64,000 bases of DNA, taken from contig JACJWV010000020.1 of the NCBI GenBank assembly GCA_020636915.1, forward strand, positions 9,417 to 73,416, written 5' to 3'. The position numbers were made by a program, and so were the translations under genes. Positions 1-7,697 of the stretch are shown here, in pieces (the first letter of the stretch is position 1; each line of letters starts with the position of its first letter). The notes beneath the pieces were generated by a model. It worked only from the letters and a program-made list of their open reading frames with translations. It was not told where the DNA came from and made no database searches. The DNA comes from Nocardioides sp. GTDB lineage: Bacteria; Actinomycetota; Actinomycetes; Propionibacteriales; Nocardioidaceae.

Positions 1-2155
1 CAGCCTGGCCACCGATCCCGGCGAGGGCACCGACGGGTCGGACCGGATCGACCTGCAGGCGGCCACGTTCACCCCGAAGCCGCAGATCTTCTCCCGTGCC
101 CAGTGGGGCGCGGACGAGCGGATGCGTGAGAAGAGCTCGCTCCACTACGGCGAGGTGCACGCGGGCTTCGTCCACCACACCGTGAACGCGAACGACTACA
201 CCCGCGCGGAGGTGCCGGCCCTCCTGCGGAGCATCTACGCGTACCACACCCAGTCCCGCGGTTGGTCCGACATCGGCTACAACTACCTCGTCGACCGGTT
301 CGGCCGGATCTGGGAGGGCCGGTACGGCGGCATCGACCGGCCGGTCGTGGGCGCGCACACGCTGAACTACAACGACTGGTCGTTCGCGATGTCGGCCATC
401 GGCAACTACGACATCAAGCAGCCGTCCCGGGCGATGGTCGAGGCGTACGGCGCGCTGTTCGCCTGGAAGCTCTCGCTGCACGGCGTGGACGCGTCCTCGA
501 CCAAGCAGTGGGTCGGCTCCCGCTACTTCGAGGCGATCAACGGCCACCGCGACGCCGCGTCGACCGCCTGCCCCGGTCGCTACCTCTACGCCAAGATCCC
601 CGAGATCCGCCGGCTCGCCGCCGCGGCCCAGCGCGGCTGGTCGGGACGGCAGCTGGAGTCCAACCTGGCCGGGACGGCCTACCCCGACCTGGTGGTGCGC
701 CGGGCCAGCGACGGCCAGGGCTTCGTCATCCCGACCGGCGGGCTGACCGGCTTCACCAAGGGCACGACCGCCGCCTCCGGGCTCGTCGCCGGGCAGCGGG
801 TCGTCGTCACCCCGGACGTCACCGGGGACGACACCGGTGACCTGGTGGTGGTGTCGGACGACGGGACCGCGGAGATCCGCCCCGGGGACGGCCAGGGCGC
901 CTTCGGCGCAGCGCTGCGGACGACGCGCGCGTTCGCCGGGCACGACCTGGTCACCGCGGTCGGCGACCTCGACGGCGACGGGCGCAACGACCTGGTCGCG
1001 CGGGTCACGTCGACCGGTCGGCTCGACACCTACCTCGGCCGCGGCCAGGGCCGGTTCAAGGTCGTGCACCAGGGTGCCGTCTGGGGCGACTACACCGGCC
1101 TGGTGGGTGCCGGTGACGCGGACGGCGACGGCCACGCAGACCTCCTCGGCCGGGCCGCCGACGGCACGATGTGGTTGCACCCCGGAGACGGCCGGGGCGG
1201 GTTCGGGTCGAAGAAGCAGGTGCCGGGCAGCTGGGGCAGGTACGTGACGATCACCGGCATCGGCGACTTCGACCAGGACGGCGACAGCGACCTGTTCGCA
1301 CGGTCGGCCGACGCCAGGACCGGTTCGGTCCTGCCGTCCGACGGGGACGGCACGTACGGCCACCCGCTGGGGTCGGTCTCGCGGATCGCCAAGGTCGGGA
1401 CGCTGATCGGTGCGGCCCAGCTGGCCGGCGACGGCAGCCCGGACCTCGTCGCCCGCAAGGGCGGCAACCTGCTCGTCTACCGCAACAGCGGGACCACGGA
1501 GACCCGCGCACCGATCGCGACCGGGATGGACCTGTCGAAGTCCGACCTGGTGCTCAACGCGGGCGACTGGGACCGTGACGGGTTCGGTGACGTCATCAAC
1601 CGCAACCGGGACACCGGTGCGCTGTTCCTGCGCCGCGGCGACGGCACGGGCCACTTCGCGGCCCCGGTCCGGATCGCCCAGGGCTTCAAGGGCGTCGCGC
1701 TGCTGGCGGCCGTCGGCGACATGACGGGCGACGGCTGGCCCGACCTGATGGGCCAGCCGAGCGGCGGCGACATCCGGATCTACCCCGGAGCCGGGCTGAA
1801 GGGGCTGAGCCCCAGCTACGTCGCCCACAGCCGCATCGTCGCGGGCCGGCAGGTGCCGGTCGGCCGGTGGGACGCCGACGGGGCGCCGGACTCGCTGTTC
1901 CGCAACGGCAACGGGCTCACCCTGTACCCCGGGAACGGCCCGGGCGGCCTGACCTCCGCGAAGTCGCTCCGGATCGATCTGGCGCCGTACGACTGGGTGA
2001 TCGGGATCAGTGACGCACAGGGGGCCGGCCATCCCGACCTGGTCGTGCGGTCGCGGGCCACCGGCGACCTGTGGCTGCTACCGGGCACGCCGACCGGCTT
2101 CGGGGCCCGCCGGTACCTGGCCGGAGGGATGAAGGCCTATGACCTGGCCGGTTGA
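1..2155 (+). CDS. PGRP-type N-acetylmuramoyl-L-alanine amidase with C-terminal FG-GAP/VCBS repeats (5' partial)
   Basis: The reading frame is open from base 2, so the true start lies upstream of the window; 717 residues are visible. Around residues 28-195 is an amidase_2/PGRP domain. It shows the entry motif SRAQWGAD, a VHHTVN motif with a likely zinc histidine near residue 58, and GHRD followed by STACPG near residues 180-190, which would supply the second His and the Cys ligand. The rest, to the C-terminus, is a run of FG-GAP/VCBS-like repeats with calcium-loop motifs such as DLDGDGRNDL and DADGDGHADL, expected to form a beta-propeller. The family cleaves the MurNAc-L-Ala amide bond of peptidoglycan and is secreted; the signal peptide would be outside the window. 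The propeller could bind wall polymer or another surface ligand, which is inference. Confidence 0.9.
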   Translation, partial: SLATDPGEGTDGSDRIDLQAATFTPKPQIFSRAQWGADERMREKSSLHYGEVHAGFVHHTVNANDYTRAEVPALLRSIYAYHTQSRGWSDIGYNYLVDRFGRIWEGRYGGIDRPVVGAHTLNYNDWSFAMSAIGNYDIKQPSRAMVEAYGALFAWKLSLHGVDASSTKQWVGSRYFEAINGHRDAASTACPGRYLYAKIPEIRRLAAAAQRGWSGRQLESNLAGTAYPDLVVRRASDGQGFVIPTGGLTGFTKGTTAASGLVAGQRVVVTPDVTGDDTGDLVVVSDDGTAEIRPGDGQGAFGAALRTTRAFAGHDLVTAVGDLDGDGRNDLVARVTSTGRLDTYLGRGQGRFKVVHQGAVWGDYTGLVGAGDADGDGHADLLGRAADGTMWLHPGDGRGGFGSKKQVPGSWGRYVTITGIGDFDQDGDSDLFARSADARTGSVLPSDGDGTYGHPLGSVSRIAKVGTLIGAAQLAGDGSPDLVARKGGNLLVYRNSGTTETRAPIATGMDLSKSDLVLNAGDWDRDGFGDVINRNRDTGALFLRRGDGTGHFAAPVRIAQGFKGVALLAAVGDMTGDGWPDLMGQPSGGDIRIYPGAGLKGLSPSYVAHSRIVAGRQVPVGRWDADGAPDSLFRNGNGLTLYPGNGPGGLTSAKSLRIDLAPYDWVIGISDAQGAGHPDLVVRSRATGDLWLLPGTPTGFGARRYLAGGMKAYDLAG

Positions 2156-2157
2156 GC

Positions 2158-2196
2158 GTCCGGGCTGAGTGTCCGGGCTGAGTGTCCGGGCTGAGT
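2158..2196. repeat. Three perfect tandem copies of a 13-bp unit
   Basis: The unit GTCCGGGCTGAGT occurs three times head to tail directly after the amidase stop codon, in the short gap between two convergent genes. It encodes nothing obvious and has no internal hairpin. It may be a small minisatellite. Confidence 0.85.
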
Positions 2197-2221
2197 GACG
2201 GACTGCCTGGTCGGGCTGCGC

Positions 2222-2944
2222 TCAAGGGAAGCGGGCCGTGACGCGCTCGGCGGTGGACACCGCATCGAGCCGTCCCGGTCCGGCGTGGACGACCAGGACC
2301 AGCGAGCCGCCGCGTGCGAGCGGCTCGGTGAAGGTGGCGAGTCCTGGTGGGGAAGCCGGGTTCGCCTCCGTGAGGAGGCGGCCGCCGTCGGTGAGGAGAC
2401 TCCCGGCGGCGGCCGTCGTCCAGGTCTCGCCCTGGGTGGCGCCGCCGTACGACGCACCGGTCGCCGGGTCGTCCGCGGTCGGCGGGTCCCAGGGGGTGAA
2501 GGAGTCCGGCTGCGACCACACGTCGACGCCGACGTCGTGCACGTCCGGTGGCAGCGGCTCGGCGAAGCGGACCCCGAGGGGGAGCAGCGAGCAGGCCAGC
2601 ACCGGGATGTCGGCGGCGTGCGCGGTCCAGCGCGCGAGGCCGTCCGGGCCGCAGACCACCGCGTCCGGCGCCTCCTCCGGTCCGACGACGACCAGCCCCG
2701 CCGACCACGCTGCTCCGAGGAACACCGGCCCCAGCCAGTGCGGCGGCAGGTCCACGTGCAGCGACTGCCCGCGCTCGAGCCCGTGCTCCTCGACGAGGAG
2801 GGACGCGGTCTTGGCGACCCAGTTCGCGTAGGTCGTCACCGAGAGCTCGACGCGCTCCCCGGTCGCGTCGTCGTAGAAGGTCACGAGCGGGCGGGAGGAG
2901 TCGGCACGCAGCTGGCGCGCCAGGACATCGGCGAAGACGGTCAC
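2222..2944 (-). CDS. TIGR03089 family protein (truncated AMP-binding-like)
   Basis: A 240-residue protein of the actinobacterial TIGR03089 family, the Rv3268 type as I recall it. Its N-terminus looks like the start of an AMP-binding/acyl-adenylate domain (TFYDDATGERVELSV, then TYANWVAKTA), but it is far too short for a complete enzyme and lacks a visible adenylation signature, so catalysis is doubtful. GTG at 2944 is preferred: it gives the family-typical beginning MTVFADVLARQL, and a CAGCCT box sits 6 nt upstream. A longer frame to 2968 would run into the divergent manC start. The divergent pair with manC matches the mycobacterial neighbourhood. Function unknown. Confidence 0.82.
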   Translation of the reverse strand: MTVFADVLARQLRADSSRPLVTFYDDATGERVELSVTTYANWVAKTASLLVEEHGLERGQSLHVDLPPHWLGPVFLGAAWSAGLVVVGPEEAPDAVVCGPDGLARWTAHAADIPVLACSLLPLGVRFAEPLPPDVHDVGVDVWSQPDSFTPWDPPTADDPATGASYGGATQGETWTTAAAGSLLTDGGRLLTEANPASPPGLATFTEPLARGGSLVLVVHAGPGRLDAVSTAERVTARFP

Positions 2945-2949
2945 CTCAC

Positions 2950-2956
2950 TAGGCTG
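2950..2956. promoter_or_regulatory. Overlapping divergent -10 boxes for the TIGR03089 gene and manC
   Basis: TAGGCT (2950-2955, + strand) ends 6 nt before the manC ATG. On the other strand CAGCCT (2956-2951) ends 6 nt before the GTG of the TIGR03089 gene. The two boxes overlap, so both transcripts would be leaderless and polymerase could hardly occupy both at once. No -35 match was found on either side. Confidence 0.5.
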
Positions 2957-2961
2957 CCAGC

Positions 2962-4053
2962 ATGCCAAGCGACACCGGTCCGATCGACCACTTCTGGGCC
3001 GTGATCCCCGCGGGCGGTGCCGGCACGCGGCTGTGGCCGCTGTCCCGCTCGTCGGTGCCCAAGTTCCTGCACGACCTGACCGGCACCGGCCGGACCCTGC
3101 TGCAGGGCACCCTCGACCGGCTCGCGCCGCTGGCGGCCGAGCGGGTGGTGGTCGTCACCGGGCGTCCGCACCGCGGCGCGGTCAGTGACCAGCTGCCCGA
3201 GGTGGACGCGGACTGGGTGCTCGCCGAGCCCTCCCCGCGCGACTCGATGGCCGCGATCGGCCTGGCCGCCGCGCTCCTGGAGCGCCACGACCCCGACGCG
3301 GTGATGGGTTCCTTCGCCGCCGACCACGTGATCGCCGACCCGGACGTCTTCGCCGCGTCGGTGCGGGTCGCCGCGGAGGTCGCCCGCGACGACTGGCTGG
3401 TGACCCTCGGGATCGAGCCGGCGTTCCCGTCCTCCGCGTTCGGCTACATCCACCTCGGCGAGGAGCTCGCCGGTCACGGCGGCGCGACGTCGGTCCGCGA
3501 GTTCGTGGAGAAGCCGTCCGTGCGCACCGCTTCCGAGTACCTCGCAACGGGCCGCTACCGCTGGAACGCCGGCATGTTCATCGTCCGGCCGACGGTGCTG
3601 CTCGACCTGCTCGGACGCTGGCACCCGGAGTTCGCCGCCGACCTGCGGGCGATCGCCGCGGACCGGTCCCGGCTCGAGGAGCTCTGGCCCGGCCTGCCGA
3701 AGATCGCTCTCGACCACGCCGTCGCCGAGCCCGCGGCCGACGCGGGCCGGGTGGTGTGCGTGCCGTCGGCGTTCCGGTGGGAGGACATCGGCGACTTCGA
3801 CTCGCTCGCCTCCCTCGTCGGTGCCGACGCCGAGGGTGCCGCGGTGCTCGGGGACGCCAGCCTGGTCCGGACCGTCGACAGCACCGGCCTCGTGGTCCCC
3901 GCCGCCGGCCGGGTGGTCGCGGTCGTCGGCCTCGACGACGTGGTCGTGATCGACACCCCCGACGCCCTGCTCGTCACCACCCGCGCGCGTGCCCAGGACG
4001 TGAAGCAGGTCGTCGCCGAGCTCAAGGAGTCGGGGCGGTCGGAGCTGACCTGA
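2962..4053 (+). CDS. manC: Mannose-1-phosphate guanylyltransferase
   Basis: A 363-residue nucleotidyltransferase that would make GDP-mannose from mannose-1-phosphate and GTP. The nucleotide-binding signature PAGGAGTRLWPLSR is at residues 16-29. FVEKP near 181 and WNAGMF near 201 are the sugar-phosphate guanylyltransferase motifs. The length fits the one-domain enzyme; there is no fused phosphomannose isomerase domain. It lies about 9 kb from manB, as in the mycobacterial cluster, and together they supply GDP-mannose for envelope glycans. ATG at 2962 is fixed by the -10-like TAGGCT just upstream and by the family N-terminus. The product is cytosolic. Confidence 0.93.
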   Translation: MPSDTGPIDHFWAVIPAGGAGTRLWPLSRSSVPKFLHDLTGTGRTLLQGTLDRLAPLAAERVVVVTGRPHRGAVSDQLPEVDADWVLAEPSPRDSMAAIGLAAALLERHDPDAVMGSFAADHVIADPDVFAASVRVAAEVARDDWLVTLGIEPAFPSSAFGYIHLGEELAGHGGATSVREFVEKPSVRTASEYLATGRYRWNAGMFIVRPTVLLDLLGRWHPEFAADLRAIAADRSRLEELWPGLPKIALDHAVAEPAADAGRVVCVPSAFRWEDIGDFDSLASLVGADAEGAAVLGDASLVRTVDSTGLVVPAAGRVVAVVGLDDVVVIDTPDALLVTTRARAQDVKQVVAELKESGRSELT

Positions 4054-4161
4054 CGCGCCGGGGACGCCGAGCCGGCGCGTCTTGCCCGCTGAGGAGGGTC
4101 GAGTCGGCGCGTCTTGCTCAGTGCCTCACGTCTGGGGTGCTGTCGTTCGCGTTCCCGACTG

Positions 4162-4221
4162 GGTTTCGAGACGCGTCGCACGTCCCTCGCTGCGCTCGGT
4201 CCGTGCCGACGCTCCTCAACC
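4162..4221. repeat. Imperfect inverted repeat of REP-like extragenic type
   Basis: The left arm GTTTCGAGACGCGTCGCACG (from 4163) and the right arm CGTGCCGACGCTCCTCAACC (ending 4221) are imperfectly complementary. The GTTTCGAGACG...CTCCTCAACC pattern resembles dispersed intergenic repeats I associate with Nocardioides genomes. It lies between the convergent manC and DUF3105 genes and may help terminate both. Confidence 0.5.
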
Positions 4222-4320
4222 TGGCGCCGGGATCTCGCCCGAGCAAGCTCGGGCGAGCGGCGCTCACCTCAACCTGGCGCCTGGTCTTCTCCCGGGCAAG
4301 CCCGGGAGAAGGGCGCTCAC
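4215..4320. repeat. Two tandem 53-bp units, each with an AA-loop hairpin
   Basis: Unit 1 is 4215-4267 and unit 2 is 4268-4320. Both open with CTCAACCTGGCGCC and close with GCGCTCAC. The central stems are an 11-bp stem (4234-4244 with 4247-4257) and a 12-bp stem (4286-4297 with 4300-4311), both closed by AA. The stems differ at three positions, and each change is matched on the other arm. The stop codon of the DUF3105 gene (4317-4319) lies inside unit 2. The element may act as a bidirectional terminator. Confidence 0.8.
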
Positions 4321-5084
4321 ATCGCGGCGGGCTCGGGCGTGTCCGAGAAGGGGTACTCCTGCATGAAGGTCTGCAGGGCCGCTCCACTCGGAGCGGAGCA
4401 GTACTGGAAGACGCCGACCTGCTTGGTCGCGTCGGACTCCCCGTTGCCGCCGGCCGACCAGTGCGTGAAGGCGATGTGCTGGCCGTCGGGGAACTTCTTG
4501 CCGTTCTCGTCGCCGGAGGTCCACGGCGCCGCAATGAACTTGTCGCGGAAGTTGTCGCCGGTGGCGTCGAACTTGTCGGCGATCGCCTGGACCTGGTCCA
4601 TGGCCTCGGAGTCGTCCGCGATCGTGGAGTCGTACCAGAGGATCGTGTAGCCGTGCTCGAGGTTGTGCACCAGCGCCTCGAGGTCGGGGCGGTCGTCGGC
4701 GGTGTAGAACTTCTTCGCGAACGGCGCCGGCGCGACACCGGCCTGGTTCCAGTGGGGCCCGTACGCCGGCGGTGCGGTCGTGTAGTCGACCGGGGTCCCG
4801 ACCGGGACGTGGTTCTGGTTGCCGTCGGCCTTCTTGGTGACGATCTTCTCGCACGAGGACGCCGGTGCGCCGATGTCGGCGAGCGCGACGTCGTTGTACT
4901 TCGCCTTCTCGTGCTTGTCCTTGAGGATCGTGTAGACCGGGTAGGCGATGATCGCCACGGCGATCGCGACGCACACCACGATGATCACCGAGTTGCGTCG
5001 GCGGTCCGCGCCGCGCTGCTTCTTGCGCATCTCATCGATGACCGCCTGGCGGCTGGACTTGGCGGGCTTGGTGGACTTGGCCAC
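4317..5084 (-). CDS. DUF3105 membrane-anchored protein
   Basis: A 255-residue protein with a basic cytosolic N-terminus, one transmembrane segment at about residues 32-54 and an extracytoplasmic DUF3105 domain. Family features seen are PPAYGPHWNQAG, HNLEHGYTILWY near residue 140 and IAFTHWS near the end. The conserved His/Trp/Tyr residues hint at metal or ligand binding, but no function is established for the family. ATG at 5084 is preceded by an AGAGGGAAG ribosome-binding site. A TAGACT box about 60 nt upstream may be its -10. It sits between manC and the F420 genes and is transcribed with fbiB and fbiA upstream of it, possibly as one unit. Confidence 0.85.
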   Translation of the reverse strand: MAKSTKPAKSSRQAVIDEMRKKQRGADRRRNSVIIVVCVAIAVAIIAYPVYTILKDKHEKAKYNDVALADIGAPASSCEKIVTKKADGNQNHVPVGTPVDYTTAPPAYGPHWNQAGVAPAPFAKKFYTADDRPDLEALVHNLEHGYTILWYDSTIADDSEAMDQVQAIADKFDATGDNFRDKFIAAPWTSGDENGKKFPDGQHIAFTHWSAGGNGESDATKQVGVFQYCSAPSGAALQTFMQEYPFSDTPEPAAM

Positions 5085-5144
5085 GACGCGACTTCCCTCT
5101 GGTGCTGGCCGGGTGGGGCCTCGGCTGGACGACGACGGCAGAGT

Positions 5145-6122
5145 CTACGGGCGGGCTGGTCGCAACCGCGCATCGCTCGGCGAGTCCGTCTCGAGGAGCT
5201 CCCAGCCGTGGGCGAACGCCAGCGCAGCGAGCGCCCGGGCCAGGCCGCGGGGGAACGTGACGGTGAGCGACCCGCCGTCGCGGTGCGAGGCGGAGGGGAC
5301 GAGGCCGAGGACGTCGGTGATCGCCGCCGCCAGCTCGGCCGGGTCCGCGGGGGCGCCGAACGGTGCCCGGTCGCCCGGGTCGCCGCGCAGGGCACGGACG
5401 ACGGCCTCGCGGGCGCCGTACCCGAACAGGTCGCCCCCCTCGGCCCGGACCAGCGATGACGCTCCGGGACCGTGCTCGCCGGCCGGCAGCACCAGGTCGG
5501 CGCGGCCACGCACGACCGCGAACGGCCGACCGCTGAGCTTGCCCTGGGCGAGCTCGGCCATGCCGGCGATCTCGTCGCCGACGGCGGGCTGGGTGACCGC
5601 GAGCTCGTTGCCGTGGGCGTCGGTGCGGCCCGCGTAGGGCTCGGTGACCAGCAGTCCGGCGGCTCCGATGGCGATGTCGGTCTGACCCTCGCGCCACGCT
5701 CGCCCTGCGGTGTCGGTGACGACGACCGCGACGTTGCGGCCCGTGCGCACGCGGATGCTCGCGCGCATCTCGCGGGCCGAGCCGTCGGGGTCCAGCGGGA
5801 GCAGGACGACGGAGCCCGCCGCCACGTTCGAGGCATCGATGCCGGCGGCCGCCATGGTGAGGCCGAGCCGGTTGCGCACGATGGTGGTCGGGCCGCGCCG
5901 GGCCACCACGCGCACCGTCTCGCCGGCGAGGGCGTGGTCCCGGGTCCCGCGCACCACCCGACCCTCGGCCTTGCTGACGACCTTGCTGGTGACGACGACG
6001 ACGTCGCCGTCGGCGAGCTCGACGAGGGGGAGCAGCTCGCCGACGAGGTCGCTGCCGGCACGGATCTCGGGCACGCCGTCGGGCGCGGTGACCTCGACCC
6101 GCTTCGTCGATCGCTCCGTCAT
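5145..6122 (-). CDS. fbiB: Coenzyme F420-0:L-glutamate ligase, CofE-type, without nitroreductase domain
   Basis: A 325-residue protein whose first ~245 residues match the CofE fold. Visible segments are DGDVVVVTSKVVSKAEGR, NRLGLTMAAAGIDASNV, a VVTDTAGRAWREGQTDIAIG stretch and LVTEPYAGRTDAHGNELAVT. The family adds glutamates to the F420 side chain using GTP. Mycobacterial FbiB is about 448 residues and has a C-terminal FMN nitroreductase domain that reduces dehydro-F420-0. Here the tail is only ~80 residues, so that domain is missing or reduced to a remnant. ATG at 6122 overlaps the fbiA stop (ATGA), so translation is coupled. A longer upstream extension in this frame is a shadow of fbiA. Confidence 0.9.
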   Translation of the reverse strand: MTERSTKRVEVTAPDGVPEIRAGSDLVGELLPLVELADGDVVVVTSKVVSKAEGRVVRGTRDHALAGETVRVVARRGPTTIVRNRLGLTMAAAGIDASNVAAGSVVLLPLDPDGSAREMRASIRVRTGRNVAVVVTDTAGRAWREGQTDIAIGAAGLLVTEPYAGRTDAHGNELAVTQPAVGDEIAGMAELAQGKLSGRPFAVVRGRADLVLPAGEHGPGASSLVRAEGGDLFGYGAREAVVRALRGDPGDRAPFGAPADPAELAAAITDVLGLVPSASHRDGGSLTVTFPRGLARALAALAFAHGWELLETDSPSDARLRPARP

Positions 6123-7132
6123 CGAGCGACCAGCTCCACCGCCGCCGCGGCCATCGCTGCGGTCGCGTCGAGGTCGGTCATCATCAGGGGCACGGCGCGG
6201 CAGGCCAGGCCGCCTGCGGCCACCCGCTCGACCGCGGCGGCGTCGACCTCGTCGACGAGCCAGCCGTCCAGGACACCGCCGCCGGACCGGGGGCCGTAGT
6301 GCAGGCCGACGGCGGCCGCACTGACCTCGACGCCGATCGAGGTCAGCAGCTGCTCGGCCATGCCGCGCACGTGGCTGCCGCCGACGATGGGGGAGAGGCC
6401 GACCACCGGCGCCGCGGTGGCCGTCAGGGCCTCGCGCACCCGGGGCACCCCGAGGATCGTGCCGACGGACACCACCGGGTTCGACGGCGGCAGGACGACC
6501 AGGTCCGCGTCGGTGATCGCGTCGACGACTCCCGGCCCGGGCGTGGCGTCGTCGAGCCCGACGACGACGACCGCCTCGGCCGGCACCGCGGCGCGCAGCC
6601 GCACCCAGTACTCCTGGAAGTGCACGACGCGGCGCCCGCTGGGGGAATCGGCGTCCGGCACGGCGATGTGCGTCTCGACGCGCTCGTCGGTCATCGGCAG
6701 CAGCCGGACGCGGTCGCCGAACGTGGGCGTCAGCCAGCGCCGGCACAGCGCCTCGGTGACCTGCGAGAGCGGGTAGCCGGCGTCGAGCATCTGGGTGCGC
6801 ACCAGGTGGGTGGCGAGGTCGCGGTCCCCGAGGCCGAACCACGTCGGCTCCACGCCGTACGCCGCGAGCTCGTCCTTGGTGCTCCAGGTCTCGTCCCGCC
6901 GGCCCCACCCCCGTCCGGGGTCGATGCCGTCGCCGAGGGTGTACATCACGGTGTCGAGGTCGGGGCAGACCTTGAGGCCGTGGATCCACAGGTCGTCGGC
7001 GGTGTTGGCGACGACGGTGACGCGGGCGTCGGCGGCGACGCCGGGCAGCAGCCGGTGCTCGATCCCGTGCAGGAGGCCGCGGAGGAACCGCGCACCGCCC
7101 ATCCCGCCCGAGAGCACCGTGATGTCACGCAT
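6119..7132 (-). CDS. fbiA: 2-phospho-L-lactate/phosphoenolpyruvate transferase (CofD), F420 biosynthesis
   Basis: A 337-residue cytosolic enzyme that transfers a phospholactyl or phosphoenolpyruvyl group from its GDP-activated form to Fo, giving F420-0 or its dehydro form. CofD motifs are clear: LSGGMGGARF at residues 7-16, VVANTADDLWIHGL at about 40-53, and LPPSNPVVSVGTILGV in the second half. The start at 7132 gives the family-typical MRDITVLSGGMGG. It is the first gene of the fbiA-fbiB operon and is divergent from whiB, an arrangement conserved with mycobacteria (Rv3261-Rv3262 next to whiB2). fbiC, for Fo synthesis, is not in the window. Confidence 0.95.
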   Translation of the reverse strand: MRDITVLSGGMGGARFLRGLLHGIEHRLLPGVAADARVTVVANTADDLWIHGLKVCPDLDTVMYTLGDGIDPGRGWGRRDETWSTKDELAAYGVEPTWFGLGDRDLATHLVRTQMLDAGYPLSQVTEALCRRWLTPTFGDRVRLLPMTDERVETHIAVPDADSPSGRRVVHFQEYWVRLRAAVPAEAVVVVGLDDATPGPGVVDAITDADLVVLPPSNPVVSVGTILGVPRVREALTATAAPVVGLSPIVGGSHVRGMAEQLLTSIGVEVSAAAVGLHYGPRSGGGVLDGWLVDEVDAAAVERVAAGGLACRAVPLMMTDLDATAAMAAAAVELVAR

Positions 7133-7198
7133 GGGGCTACCTTGCCGTACCGGCGTCTCCGCTCGGGCCGCCGGTCGGAGGCCATACCAGATCCGGGG

Positions 7199-7228
7199 TT
7201 GACTTCCGGGGTACGACAGGCATGTAAT
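7199..7228 (+). promoter_or_regulatory. Predicted promoter of whiB
   Basis: TTGACT (7199-7204) and TGTAAT (7223-7228) are spaced 18 bp apart in the fbiA-whiB intergenic region, close to a housekeeping sigma consensus. It would give whiB a leader of about 100 nt. This is a sequence match only. Confidence 0.5.
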
Positions 7229-7335
7229 TCCCACAGTGTCGTTCGCGACTCCACCGCGGTGACTCGGACCGTGGAAGCGGGACCGTGGGGGAGCCGGGGA
7301 TGTGGGAGCAACACCGGGTCGAAAGGGCGAAAGCC

Positions 7336-7590
7336 GTGAGAGAACTATTTCTCCTCGACGGGGACGCCGAGGAAGCAGGATGGCAGGAACGGGCGCTGTG
7401 CGCCCAGACCGATCCCGAGGCCTTCTTCCCCGAGAAGGGCGGGTCGACGCGTGAGGCGAAGAAGGTGTGCCTGACGTGCGACGTGCGGGACGACTGCCTC
7501 GAGTACGCGCTGATGAACGACGAGCGCTTCGGCATCTGGGGCGGGCTGTCCGAGCGGGAGCGTCGCAAGCTGAAGAAGCGCGCGGTCTGA
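7336..7590 (+). CDS. whiB: WhiB-family iron-sulfur transcription factor (WhiB/WhmD type)
   Basis: An 84-residue Wbl protein with cysteines at 22, 45, 48 and 54 that would hold a 4Fe-4S cluster, the GIWGG turn at 66-70 and a basic C-terminus (RERRKLKKRAV). The block ALCAQTDPEAFFPEKGGSTR is nearly identical to Streptomyces WhiB and mycobacterial WhiB2/WhmD, which act with the housekeeping sigma factor and regulate septation. GTG at 7336 is preferred because AAAGGG lies 8 nt upstream and the N-terminus MRELFLLDGDAEEAGWQ aligns with Streptomyces WhiB. GTG 7285 or ATG 7300 would add up to 17 residues. Confidence 0.93.
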   Translation: MRELFLLDGDAEEAGWQERALCAQTDPEAFFPEKGGSTREAKKVCLTCDVRDDCLEYALMNDERFGIWGGLSERERRKLKKRAV

Positions 7591-7627
7591 CGGTCGTCGT
7601 ACCGTCTGCGGACTGACCGTCCGCGAC

Positions 7628-7655
7628 GGGGGTGCCCCGGGGGAGGGGCACCCCC
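7628..7655 (+). terminator. Predicted terminator hairpin after whiB
   Basis: A perfect 11-bp stem, GGGGGTGCCCC with GGGGCACCCCC, closed by a 6-nt purine loop, lies 38 nt after the whiB stop. It has no T-run, as is common for hairpins in very GC-rich actinomycetes. Confidence 0.6.
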
Positions 7656-7684
7656 GCCGGGGCGGTCGGCACCCCGCGGGCCGT

Positions 7685-7690
7685 TAGGGT
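7685..7690 (+). promoter_or_regulatory. Leaderless-type -10 box before the GT2 gene
   Basis: TAGGGT ends 7 nt before GTG 7698, which would put the transcription start on or next to the start codon. It supports the choice of that start. Confidence 0.5.
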
Positions 7691-7697
7691 CGGGGCC

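Noticed and set aside
2158..2196. CRISPR-like array
   Set aside because: The units are 13 bp, contiguous and without spacers, and no cas gene is in the window; the same holds for the arrays at 4215 and 59018.
6123..6989. N-terminal extension of fbiB to 6989
   Set aside because: The extension is antisense-like Arg-rich sequence overlapping fbiA in another frame; the CofE domain starts at 6122 with an ATGA overlap.
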